From Callipepla californica brunnescens (taxonomy: Eukaryota > Chordata > Aves > Galliformes > Odontophoridae), in contig JALIRH010000003.1 in assembly GCA_023055505.1 (NCBI GenBank), positions 3,349,501 to 3,413,500 on the forward strand: 64,000 bases of DNA. Reading direction: 5' to 3'. The position numbers and the translations under genes are program-made. The notes beneath the pieces are model-generated. The model did not search any database. It was not told the DNA's origin and was given only the letters and a program-made list of their open reading frames with translations. Below, in pieces: positions 13,081 to 25,000 of the stretch. Position 1 is the first letter of the stretch; every line of letters begins with the position of its first letter.

Positions 13081-14227
13081 GGTGCTTAGAGGCCAAGTTC
13101 TGACGAGAAAGCAGTCCCACTGACTGCATTCTTGTGGTAAATCGTGCCTTTCTAAATACAGACTACATCTGACTTGGTGTTGCTCCGAGGGCGTTGAAGA
13201 GTTACGTTGAAGGATGCCGTGAAAGGAGCTGCAAACAGAACGGGTTCCATCACAAAAATGAAAAAAGAAGTGTAATCCAGGAAAGAACAAACAAATGGAA
13301 GTTCTTGATGGTGAAAACACCATTACCTGTTTCCAGGGATAACAGCAAGGTGTTCTCTGTTCTTACACCTGAGACAAGGCACAAAGTCAGCACCACCAGG
13401 TTAAAAGTTAGTGTCCTAAGGGATGGGGTTTGGCTGCAGCTGAGAGCACTGGGACTCATCTGCGGTGAGCAGCCTCCCCCAGACCTGAGAGAGAAAAATT
13501 GGAATGTATATTGTATATAGAACCTACAAAATCGGGAAGTTACAGTCTTGCTGCGAGCTCTGCTTTCTGTGCAACCCGTCTCTGGGAGAGTCAGGCTTAA
13601 CTTAATGAGAGCTGCCATTGAGTTAGCTTAGCTACTGCCACAGAGCAAGCTGGTGCTAAATAGTGAGATCCAGCTTACAAACACCATCTGCAAAGGACAG
13701 AACATGATGGCATGCTTCTGTGCAGAAAGACTGGGTTAATGAAAAATGCCAGAGGGATGCACTTAAGAGGAGGAAGCAAGGCACCTCAACCTATAACAGT
13801 GACAAGTTCCTCGATCCATTTCTTGAGCCCTGTCCCTTCTTGCACTTAATGTGGTAAGTGTTCCGTAAAAAACTAACATGATTATTCAATTAAAGTCTAC
13901 TTAAAATAATACATGTAAACAGAGTGGGGAGAATCAGAGTTCTATGGGCAGTAAACCAACCATCTCCTAACGTGTAAGACTTTAGCTTTTCAAAACTGCT
14001 GTTCCTCATGTTATTGTAAGAAACCAAACACCTCTGCTCTTTTTATATAGAATTCTCCTAAGTGCAAACAGTTTAGAATTAGGGCAAGAAGCTTGATAAC
14101 TACAACACAGCACAGTGCTACCAGAACTTCCTCCGGATTCATGACTGTCAACAGTAGGTTGGCATTCTAAAAGCATAGGAATTGCTGGAGAAGTAAGTCA
14201 TGCATTTCATTGCTTAGATTCAAACCA
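13081..14227. other. Intergenic DNA next to the PDSS2 promoter
   Basis: AT-richer sequence between the PDSS2 CpG island and the first microsatellite. Frames of up to about 120 codons (13194-13618, both strands) overlap each other, have no recognisable domain and look like chance. I see no defined element. Confidence 0.6.
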
Positions 14228-14248
14228 TTTTATTTATTTTATTTTATT

Positions 14249-14279
<31 letters not shown>

Positions 14280-14290
14280 TTATTTTTTTA
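14228..14290. repeat. (TTTTA)n pentanucleotide microsatellite
   Basis: About 60 bases of TTTTA units, with a few TTTA and T-run interruptions at both edges. Likely variable in length. Confidence 0.95.
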
Positions 14291-15255
14291 AACCACAGAA
14301 TAATCTGGAATCAGTTTGAAAGGATTATACCATAATACTCGAGGACCTTCTTCCTCATGCTGTCAGCCCAATGCCTTAATTACAGCCATACTTATGTGTC
14401 CATTTTTGACCCCTGGTCTGGGTGCATGGTTTCGCCCTGCTAACCTCCTCACTTTTTCACTTCAGTGCACCACAGCATCCTCACTGGCTAATGTTTTCTC
14501 ATTCTTGTGACAGCCTCCTCATCTTTTTCTCATTAAGTTCCAATAATCCTCTTGTCTGCACAGCCTGCATCCTAATCATGGACTGTTCTCTTCATATGCA
14601 TTTCTGGGTGCGGTCTGTGGGGAGAAACATCAAAGCCCTTTCTCTGTTCTTGTGCTGAGCTCCATAAAGCCCCTATTTATATGAAAAACAATTGAAGTCC
14701 AGGTAAGCCTAACAGAGGTGTCCACTGCTGTTGGACGTTTCAAGCTGCAGAAAGAGGAAAGACCATTCTGATGAAGGGTAGTTATGTACACTTTTTTGAA
14801 GTGTGTTCTTTTGTAAAGACTGGGAGGTCCCCTGCCTATCAAACCTCTGGCAAATCCTGTGCCAAATTTCAGTTTTAGAACATGGAGATGCAAAAGTTTC
14901 TCAGCTATACAGACCAACAGTATTTTTAACATGAGCAAAATACTGTACTTTTCACCAACCTCCTTTCACAAACTGACAACTTTTAAAAATCAGCTTCAGG
15001 CTGACACACCAATCATGGAAAAGTTTTTTACAATTTAGTTAAAACTGGACAGTTACAAGCATCGAAAATCAGGGTCTTATAATGGGTAATGATAGACAAC
15101 CCTACCAAGAGGTATTTCCACTTGTACTGCCTATAGTACTGAGTTTCTCGTGCTTTCTTTTCTCTCTTCCTCTCGGAATACAAATAAACAAATAAATAAA
15201 ACAGAAGCAAAAGTATAGTGTACTCACCATTTTTAAGCTGTGGACACAACAGTAT
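14291..15255. other. Intergenic DNA
   Basis: Unique-looking AT-rich sequence. Short overlapping frames on both strands have no recognisable similarity. No element identified. Confidence 0.55.
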
Positions 15256-15285
15256 GTTTGTTTGCTTGCTTGCTTGCTTGCTTTC
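15256..15285. repeat. (TTGC)n microsatellite
   Basis: Five to six TTGC units, preceded by TTTG units and followed by TTTC and TCTGC degeneration. Confidence 0.9.
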
Positions 15286-18200
15286 TGCTTGGTTCATATC
15301 CCATCAGGAATCAATAGAAAGTGCCACACTATTTCAAGGGCTGTGTACAATATATGTGTCTGTTTCTTTCAAGTCTTAAGTAGAGAAGGAAATGGTAGGT
15401 CTTTTTTTTTTTTCTCTATCAATTGACTTTGTTAAGCCTTCCCAGGAAAAGAAAGATGCCACTGCAGGGGGCCAGTATCAAAGTTGAAGAACAAAGAGGA
15501 GAGGTGAAGGGACGTTTCTGTTTACAGCAGCATGCTCTGGACTGTATACCACAGGATACATCAAAGCCAGCACTAATGCCAGCTCTGGGTCTTTTCTCTA
15601 ACAAATGAAATGTAGAATTATTTTCCTGACTGCTATCTAAAGTAAAACTTCTGCAAAACACTTACACTTGGTTGCAGAACAATTGGCCTTCCATAGTTAT
15701 TGTGGCCCTATGCAAAATAAGTCATGTCCATGGGAGAATGAAGCTAGAAAGGTTTGTGTGTTATACTGTCTACACACTATGTAACTGAAGCTTGTTCTGG
15801 AAATGGCTTGAGATTTTAATACGTTAAAACATTGGATGCACTCCACAAACATTGACAAAAATGAAGGCCAACAGGAATATGTCTTTGTTTCCCAAAGTAT
15901 TTAAGTAGTCTCCCCACCTCACATACATACATACAGAGAATTGATTCCCTTCACAACATCCTGGAGAAGTAGACAGTTATGCTAATTTCCATTCTGAAAG
16001 TCAGAAGGTTTAAACTTAGAGGTTATGTGATTTGTCCGAGGCTTCACAAAAGCCCTAAGGCAAACTGAGAAGAGAATTCTCTTCTCTCGACCCGGCTGTC
16101 TGTGCCATGTCTACAATGCCTGCCTTCCTACTAGCTTACAGCCTGCAGAGAAGTGTGAATGCTTATTGATCCTTTAGTTACACACCGAAAAAAAACCACA
16201 GTATAGTTCAATGTCAGGTTATTTCAGTAGGAGCCACATGCCCTGGATAGAATTTGGCAAGAAAATATGTAAATTTTTAAATCTGAATATACCTACTGAG
16301 ATAACAGTATCAGAAAATGATTTGTTGCTGGTTAATGAATGATAATTAATGCATAATTATTTTGATTTTCCTTAGCAAGTAAATAAATACAGCTGCGACA
16401 TATAGGGATGCTTTGTATGAGTGGGAGTGTGTTATCATTTTCCCTTTGCACACAAAGCACAGCACTTGGGTCTAGAGTCAGTGCACAGCATGGATCAGGA
16501 GCCGAAGCACCCAGCGACTCTCACTGTGCAAGCAACAAGGTGAGCCCCCCTGTGCTGCATGCTCACCGCACACAGCCTGCACTGCACAGAAAACAAAATC
16601 AATCGAAATCCCTCTATTTCATCAAGCTGAGTAGGAATAGTAACAGAGCGGTGTGCAGCTGATAACACCCCTCCTTCAGAAAGTCACTGTTTTTTCACCT
16701 CCCAACCCAATTTCATTTGTAAGGCAGCCTCTTAGGTTGTCTTAAATGACTGGCACTGCTCCACTCAGGGGAATTTGGGCAGGGACTCATAAAACAGCAA
16801 TGCTTTAGAGCTGAGTAATCTATTGAAGAAACAGGAGGAAGATAAGCACAGTGTTAATTCTGGTCATATGCAATCGAAGCTGACAAAGCATCCATCACCC
16901 TGTACAATATTAGCCTTTACATATTCAGCTTTATCAGCTCCCCCATTCCTAATCCATCATTAACAACCCCATGAAGCCTCAGCTAATTAGCCCTACCTCT
17001 GCAACTCGGCAACCTATTAACTATTTATTATTTCTGTTTAGTTGCACCCCGGTAGCAGTGAAAAACTCCGACCAGACACGTTTTAAAACTGCAACAAAGG
17101 AGATGGTCCCTTGCTTATGCAGTTCATGGTTGGGATGAGGGTGAAAGCAGCAGACAGTAAATGACAGCTGTACTGAACAAAGACTTACTCAAACACACTC
17201 TATTAAACACTCCTCACCACATATCTATAGATATGGATTTTTTAATATATTTTTTTCCATCACAGCATTTTTTGAAATTACAGAAGTGGTGCAATTTGGG
17301 GAAAAAAAAAAAAAGCAGGATTTTGTCTTTTAGGTGAAAAATAGATTGAAAAACTATCTAAACCTTTTCACAATTAGCGAGTAAGTGATGAAATCCAGCG
17401 ACTAAAGTCACAGTGTAGCAGGATACTGGCTAACATTCAGTATGTGTACATTGTCTATGGATTTCAATAAATAAATACAAGTGTTTCTCTGTTAAAACAC
17501 TTATATCACAGGGACTAAATATGTGTAATTTATGAAGTGTTATGTATTTTTTGCAGCTTGCCATTCCCATGCATAATCAAAGCATAGATAGAATATTCAA
17601 TGTTCTTATTTTCTACTTGCGATGCTCAGTCTGGGGGAAAACCTTTGTACCTTTTTGTGTTTTTGTCCTTTTCTTTTTCACTTACACGGGAAGCTATGTG
17701 CACCAAGGCTGGCTTGATTTTACCTTTGAAGTAAACCTTGCAGAAGTCACTGGTGCATTTTTTTAATCTCCCCCTTTTTTTTTTTTTTGTATCTTCTTAT
17801 TTATGACTCCCTTTTGAAGAGTGACTGAAAGATACGGTTCCTGAAAAACCCACTACCCACTTGCTGAAGAGCGTGGCACAGTGTGAGCACTCAGCACCAG
17901 AGGCTTGGTGCTAGCTTTCTGCTTACTGATGAACTCCAAAGACCAAAACATTTGAGGATGCTGTTATCCAAAGGGCTACTCTCACTCCATACCTGCTTTA
18001 CTAACAGTAAAGCAGTACAAAGGCGGTAATGTCTTTCTGGGAACAAGATCTGGGTGTACCAAAGTCAACCTGGAAAATGGTTTTATAAATTGTTTTAGGT
18101 GACACAAAGAAAATAATTTGAATCTGTACTTTGAATTCTGTGTCTGAACAAGGGAATGTATTTTATGCAGCAGTAACTAAATGGCTTTGGGGAAATGAAA

Positions 18201-20390
18201 ACAGAAGTATTCCTCTGTTACTATACTGTACTATCTATACATTTCCCCCCCTGGTTTAGGCAGACCCTTCTGTTTTTCAGTATGATTTCCTCTGCTTTTG
18301 AATTTGTCACTTTGCCAATCCATTGGAGACAAAGAATACTGACCATTGTGGTGCAAGGGGAGACGCATTCATTTTTATCTAGCTCTTTACTCACTGCATC
18401 TGTTCTCCTTTTAACCTCTGTAATTAAAATGCCTGCCTGCCTCTTCAATACGTGCTCTAAAATGATTAAAATGTTAACAACATGGCAGTCATAGTTATTG
18501 CTGCTGTACACGAGAAGGGACGATTGATATAGGCCAACATAAATGGAAACTATGGCAGGAAAACCGTAAGCTGCAAATGCAAAATGCAGTGTAAGCATAT
18601 TGCATCCCTGATAAGCACTGGTTTAAAATGCTTAATGGAAGAGAATGAGAAATCAGTCAACTACAAACTATTTCATGTGGCACGTCCACTCAGATTCCAC
18701 CTGTCTGCATTTTAAGGATTTCTTAGATGCTCTATCAAGTCTCTCATGTTTAAAAAACCAACATGGATCCAGCCCTGGTTCTTCTAAATTCTCTGAAACT
18801 GTTTGGGCTTTTGTTCCTCAAACACCCTATGGACAGGTGTTCCACAGTTATGCATTATATGGGAAAAAATCCCTACTTCATTATGGTTTTTTTAGGGGTC
18901 CTAATGAACAGTTTGCATTTAAGTTTGCATGCCCAAGCTAGTCTAAAATGAGGCTTGAACAACATCCCCATCATCCTTTTCGTTTTTAATTCCCCCTGAC
19001 TTGCTTCTCACTCCTTCCCTGTTAATTTTATCCTCATATTTTCTCTGGAAGTTTTATGAGCTACAAAGGCATCTATATTAAAAATGTTCATCTACTACAT
19101 GCCAAAATTTGAATGACCAGAAGAGGGGCAGTCCTTCAGAGAAGCACTCTTCCACAGAGGTGTCAATCACTTGTAAGTTTAGTTTTAAACTCACATCATT
19201 CCAGAGCTACCAAGTGGCAGTGACCTGTTTTTTGGAGGTGCTCAGCACCCACCGCCTCCTTGGGGGAGCTGCAGGCACTCAGCAAGCACAAGAGAAGACT
19301 TTTATGCAAAGTGTCTGCCTGACTCTGGGCACTCGAGTATTAAATTGGTATTCCGGATTCAGCTTCATTGCATTGTAACACAGGAAATAGTCTCAAAGTG
19401 AAATTAAGAACCTCTACTTACAGTGTTTTGAGGAAAGACGTCTTCTTGAATTAAATATTAGTAACTGGGAATCTTTTTTTTTTTTTTTTTTTGAATCAGT
19501 GGCAAATGCTACAGAGGACATTAATCGTACACACTTTGTATAGTACAAACATACAGAACATTGCTGTATCAGAGGTCCTTGTTAGACATCCAATTTTCAG
19601 ATTTCCATCTGTCTCCATAGTAAAACACACTTTAAAACTTTCATGTTCACGTTTACCTGCACAGTTATCCAACAGATAAACTTTCCATCTGCCCTATATT
19701 TTTTCCTTCTTTTTCTGTTCCTCTCTCACTTTTGGAATTTGCTCAGACCTATTCTCTAGCCAAATTTCTCTCTTTTTTTTTCCCCCTTCAGTATATTCCT
19801 CTTTACATTTCTTTTTGCTTTCTCACCACCTTTCTATGTGTCAGCCTTGTTCCAGTTCTTCTCCCCAGTGGCATTCAGAACTCCTGCTACTTTCATATAC
19901 TCTCACCATTTCAAGTCATTTTCCCACATGCTCTCTTTCACAGAACACCTTCCTTCCACTGATTTCCGAAGCACAGATGCTTGTTCGCTTTCCATGATGG
20001 CAACAACAGCTCTAAAAGAAACATATAATTTCCCCTCTTGCAATTCATGCACAAATGACTGGCATGTTCTGCCTGGAGAAAGCCTTTCGAGTTTCCTTGC
20101 TTTTGTGGAATCTGTGAAAAAGTCTGATAAATTACAGCTTTAGCAGTTATTTCAAATAACTTTATTTGCAGCCAACCGGGGAAAAATCTGCCAGTGGTGT
20201 CATCTCTGCGTTCTTTCAGAAGTCATTGGTGTTTCACGAGTGAGCTCAAAGTCAAGCAAGTTCAGAGGGAGACTCATTTTTTTCCCCCCAACAAACATTT
20301 TAGATTACATGTTCCAGCAGTGACAGCGCTGTCCGACACGATGTAAGAACTGGGTTCTAGTTCAGAGTGAGTGTGACATTCTTCAAGTAT
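15286..20390. other. Intergenic DNA
   Basis: Mostly AT-rich unique sequence without a supportable gene. It includes homopolymer tracts (T near 17776-17789, T19 at 19474-19492) and a pyrimidine-rich stretch near 19690-19800. The section around 16840-17050 has dense homeodomain-type cores (TTAATTAG-like, ATTA, TAAT) and balanced composition, and is a candidate conserved non-coding element. Frames at 18195-18598 on both strands overlap and look spurious. Confidence 0.55.
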
Positions 20391-20719
20391 CACAGAATCA
20401 CACAATCACAGAATCACGGGGGCTGGAAGGAACCTTTGGAGATCATCCAGTGCAGTGCCACTGCTAAAGCAGTTTCCCTAGAGTAGGTTGCGTGTAAATT
20501 TTTCCAACTTCCCAGGGATGGAGGTGAGGCTGACTGGCCTGTAGTTTCACAGGTCCTCCTTCTTATGCTCTTTGAAGACTGAAGTGATACTGGTTTTCCT
20601 TCAGTCTTCAGGCACCTCTCCCATTCTCCAAGATCTCCTTTCAAGAATAGTAAGAGTAGTTTGGCAGTCCCTTCTGCCAGCATCCTCAGCCCTCATGGGT
20701 GCAACCTATCACAGTAAAG
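20391..20719 (-). mobile_element. CR1 LINE, minus orientation, internally deleted
   Basis: It begins with repeated CACAGAATCA units, the reverse complement of the CR1 3' tail, then CTGGAAGGAACCTTTGGAGA. After about 100 bases it jumps to sequence matching the reverse-transcriptase coding part of CR1 (GGAGGTGAGGCTGACTGGCC, CAGTCTTCAGGCACCTCTCC, CTCATGGGTGCA). The roughly 1 kb normally between these parts is absent. It is a coding remnant with no intact ORF. Confidence 0.85.
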
Positions 20720-21394
20720 TACGTATTTTGCCACCCTGTGCCTCTCCCTAAGATTTCCATTTGTGAAAGAGATGTAATACAGCATGATAGCTGTAATATT
20801 AGTCCACAACAGGGAAAAATGTCCCAAGTCATAAGATGAGAGCCTGGGTTTAGTTCAAGTAAAACCAATAAACTTCTGCCTGCAGCTCTTCACAATGGGG
20901 CTATATGCAAGAAGCCATTCATCTCATTTTCCTGAAAAGTGAGACAGATTCGTGACTCTCAGCTCTCTGAAGTTACCCAAAGCTGAAATTCTGTAGCAAG
21001 CCTTCCACATGAGAGCAGGGTGGGATGGAATTTGTTTGTCATCATCTCCCATCAGCATCCTCTGGTGATCTGAAAGGGTGTGGTGAGGGCATCAATTCTG
21101 CTTTGTTACAGCTTTGTGAAAATAAAAAGATAACCACATGTTGCTTCAGGAATCCTGGATGAAGATAGACATATATACTGGTCCAGTTTAAATGGGAAAG
21201 AAATCAAACTTACCTGCACTGCACTGGGAACGATTCTTGGGACTGTCTTGAGGCAAAATTCATGTTTGGTTACGGCAGTAAGAGACGTAGATTATTATCA
21301 TTACGTTACATGCACAGTTTAATTAGAAGAAGCTACACAGTTCAGGAAAACAAAATCTTTGCAGATAACAGTTATACTAATTGCTTAAAAGTTT
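20720..21394. other. Intergenic DNA between two CR1 copies
   Basis: No gene or element recognised. Contains AT-rich unique-looking sequence. Confidence 0.55.
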
Positions 21395-22150
21395 ATAAAT
21401 CAAAGCAAACTGAATAAATTGCAGGAGAAAGGCTGACAAGAATCTCCTGAACTTCAACAAAGCAATGCAGAGTCATGCACCTGGAAAGGAATAATCTTAC
21501 AGCAGTACACCAACTAGAAAGCAGCTTTGCAGAGCAGGCCCTGGGGTGCTGGCGTCTGACCAGCTGAACATTTGCCACCAATGCGCCCTTGCAGCAAAGG
21601 CTTGGGCTGCATTAGGAAAGGCATTGCCAACAGGTCACATGAGGTGATCCTTCCGCTCTGTTCAGGTCTGGTGAGATGTATCTGGGGTGCTGGGTCCAGT
21701 TCTGGGTTTCCCAATACAAAAGAGACAGGGGTGCGATGCAACAAGTGCAGCACAGCACTACAGAAATAATTTACAGACTGGAGCATCCGATGTAAAAGAA
21801 GAAGCTGAGGTCCGAGACTGTTCATCCTGGAAGAGGCTCGGGGGGATTTCATCAGTGCCTAGAAACATCTGATGGGAGGAAGAAGAGGAGGTGGAGCCAC
21901 ACTCTTTTCAGTGAAAATTAGGCAGCAATGGGCACAAATTGAATTGCAGCAAATTGAAACATAAAAGAAACTTTTTTTGTACTGCAAAGGTGGACAAACT
22001 CTGGAGCAGGTTGTCCTGAGATGCAGTGGTTGCCTTGGAGATACTTGAAACATTACTGAACACAGCCATGAGCAACATGCTCTTCTTTGAGGAGGGAACT
22101 CAGGTTCTTCTCCACAAGAGTCTCCCAATCTCTGCTATTCTTTGATTCCA
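21395..22150 (+). mobile_element. Old, diverged CR1 LINE, plus orientation
   Basis: Diverged but recognisable CR1 ORF2 end and 3' UTR. It includes GGGTCCAGTTCTGGGTTTCC, CAATACAAAAGAGACAGGGG, TCATCCTGGAAGAGGCTCGG, AGCCACACTCTTTTCAGTG and CTCTGGAGCAGGTTGTCCTG, ending near TATTCTTTGATTCCA. There are many substitutions and small indels and no intact frame. The 5' edge is uncertain by about 50 bases. Confidence 0.8.
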
Positions 22151-24358
22151 GGAATAAAGAATGTTTTCCTATGCTGAAAATATATGACACAATCTAGTCC
22201 TGAATATATTTGTTACATATTCTCATGATGTCTTTGGGATTTTGACAGCAATGTAAATGCATTGCCGTGATATATTAGGGTGTGTAAAATTCATGTAAAT
22301 CTAACCGAGAAGATCAAGAGATTGAATCACCTGTCGTGTAGGATTCTGGTGAGATGCTGGCAGGAAAGCAAGCATTGCAATAGAAGAGTAATTGTCAAGT
22401 AATGATACGTCAAAGCTCAACTTTATCCAGGTCTAAAACATTTAGTACATGTGACTGTAGATGTGTTTCTTTGGGTCCAGGAAAGACATTAATCACCTAC
22501 TGCATCTTGTATGAGCAATGCAGGGGGTAATTCGGACAAAATGATGTAATGTTTTTGAAAGTATGACAAGAAAATTAAGGGTGAAGAAACTCCAGAATGA
22601 CTTTTATGAATGAAAGCAACCTGTAATTGTTTTCCATCCCTTGACAGATGTTACTTAAACTGACATAGTATATCATGCAACAAAGCTCACAGGGGAGATA
22701 CAGAATTATGAGAAAATGTATAAACCACTATCTTTATTGTAAAAAAAAAATCTATTCTTCACAAAAAGACAAAGAGAGGAGGGATGCCTTTTAGGAAGAA
22801 CTTGATGTAGATTGCTATAATATTTTCAGGAGCGTATAAGCACAAATGATCTATTTTAAAAAAGAACTAATTTTAAGAGTATGGAGAAATTCCATCGTAT
22901 CCTAATCACACACAATTTCTCTGCACCTCCTCCTATCATTGTAGTCTCTGTGAGACCCGTTTACTGAAGTGAAAGCAAGAAAATTCTCTCCTGCTTTCTT
23001 CTGTGTGTAAAAGAATGAGAAGGGGTGGAACTAGCTGTTGTCAAAAAATGGCAGGTGATGAAATGAGTTTGACTTGGTTGTACACCTCAGTTCACCCCAG
23101 GGGGAGTCGTACAGCCATGGGCAAAGCTCACCATCTTTGCTTCTGAGTTTGACAGTTCCTTGGTTTCTAGGTGTGTGAGGAGTGTGGGAGGGAGGCATAG
23201 GGTGCAGGTAGGTCTCTCAGGTACCCCAGACCTGCCCTAGCACCATAGGGCAGCATTTTGGATTTGAGCCACAAAGAACGAGAAGGGCCCAGGAAAGTGG
23301 GGCTCTTACCAACCTGTTTTACAGAGCAAGTGGAACACTGTACTGAACAAATGAAACATTAGAGAAGGCTCACAGGCTTCATTCTGAGGTACAGTCCTTA
23401 AAATGAATGAGGTCTAGAAGTCGCAAATGTATGGTTTCCATCTCCATGTTCAAGTCTTATTTGATGTATGCCTCTCCCTGATCTTTGGCTTCATATTAAG
23501 TATGAAACCACTGAGTAATGGTGGAGAATAGGCAGTGTGGCAGTAAACAGGTGATAAAGTATTTTCCCCAAAGTCAAAACTGGTGTCCAGAGCACACTTT
23601 ACCAATATGGCTTTACACACGTCACTGATACCTTTTCAAAGGTTTAATCTCAACTGTTTTTGAGTGGTGTGGGTGTTCTTTGATGCTGAAGAAGGAAAAG
23701 ATCTCCTCTTGCTTACTTTTGCCACAGGAGACATTAGGTAGTAAACAAACAAAAAAGAAAGACATCTTAACAGAAGACTCAGAAGTATTTAATTTCTTTC
23801 TGTTTATCAGTAGTTTCTTTTTCATGAATTATGTGAACTTTTAGGCAAGAAGAGCGACCACTAATAGCAATAAGTTGTTCAGCATTTGCCAGAAATTCGA
23901 AAGACATGAACGGTGTTAGGGCTCTATCTTGCCATTAATCCGCACAGGTTTGACACTGATACACTGAAGCAACGGAAAAAAAATCTGAAATGTTCATCAA
24001 TATTAAAATACCTCCGAACATTTCCAGACCTTCATATCTGGAAAGCCTCCATGACTCCCATTTCAGCCACCACACCGTGCTGGCTTTGGACAGGCTGCAT
24101 ATTGACATTTTGCAGAACAGCCTCTAATCGTCTGAGGAAGCTCTGGATTGAGATTAGTATCCACAGCAGACAGGGATCTACAGACACTGCTGTGGGTGAG
24201 TAATGCTGCGGGCGCTCGTCCCAGCTCAGGAATGAGTGGAATGTGCCCCTTCTGCAAGGTGTGGGTGAAATAACATCACTGGCGTGAAAGTGGGGAGCTG
24301 AAGGAGCTGACTCCAGGGAGAAGTTCACGGGCATGTTTCTGTATGCTGGAATAAAGAG
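22151..24358. other. Intergenic DNA
   Basis: No supportable gene. Contains a poly-A stretch near 22740-22750 and otherwise unique-looking sequence. Frames at 23913-24334 on both strands overlap and have no domain. Confidence 0.55.
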
Positions 24359-24402
24359 AGGAGACGGGAGGGAAGGGAGGGGAGGGAAGGGGAGAGGAGG
24401 TA
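24359..24402. repeat. Purine-rich (GGGAA/GGGGA)n tract
   Basis: About 44 bases of almost pure G and A on the plus strand, as GGGAAGGG and GGGGAG units. It can form non-B structures and is likely variable. Confidence 0.85.
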
Positions 24403-24714
24403 TTTTAATTAATTAGTGCATTTATTTGCTTCTGGTGGCGTAAATAATCTGTCACCTCAGTGTGTCGTACAGAAAGTCGGAAGAACATTTCCACTTCGAT
24501 CCAAATGAAGAAAACTCGTTGTAACAGCACTTTTCTATGAGCACTTACAACAAATGTCTACATTTAATTAAACACTACATCAAACCAAACCCCCGTATTT
24601 AAATTTCTGCCTATTACGGGCTCACCTCAGATAGAGCTGAGACGGTAACAAGTTACTTTACGACAGACACCTATTTTTCGTAACCACCGGCATCACTCAG
24701 CAGCCTGCCCGAGA
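24403..24714. other. Intergenic DNA before the orphan CpG patch
   Basis: Unique-looking AT-rich sequence containing TTAATTAATTAG. Its position beside the CpG patch makes it a candidate part of the same regulatory element. No gene is seen. Confidence 0.4.
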
Positions 24715-25000
24715 GCTGGGGGTGCCTCTTGGAAAGCGGGGAGCCATCGGCTGTGTTCCCCCGGGAGAGCCAGGAGCCGCGCCCTGCCTCACGCTGCCTG
24801 CTGCCCGGGGCGGCCGGGCACAGGTGTGGCGGCAGGCCGCGCCTGGCGCCAGGAGGGGGAGCTCCGCGCAGCGCCCGCGGGCGGCACCTGGCAGCCTGCT
24901 CGGCCCCGAGCTCCTCAGCCCGCGCCAGAGCTTCGGGGCCGCTTGCTGACTGGAAAACTGGGCCTTCTCACTTGCCTCGTCCGCGCGGCGGATAATATCG
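24715..25000. promoter_or_regulatory. Orphan CpG-rich patch between PDSS2 and SOBP
   Basis: About 285 bases with very high GC and many CpGs, in AT-rich intergenic DNA, some 3.8 kb upstream of the SOBP start codon and 12 kb from PDSS2. It contains a CTCF-like CCAGGAGGGGGAGC with one mismatch near 24849-24862. The frames of 75-88 codons across it are composition artefacts. It could be an unannotated promoter (alternative SOBP first exon or non-coding RNA) or an enhancer with CpG-island character. Confidence 0.5.

Noticed and set aside
14228..15285. Tandem repeats here as a CRISPR-like or structured array
   Set aside because: They are plain TTTTA and TTGC microsatellites without spacers, in a vertebrate genome.
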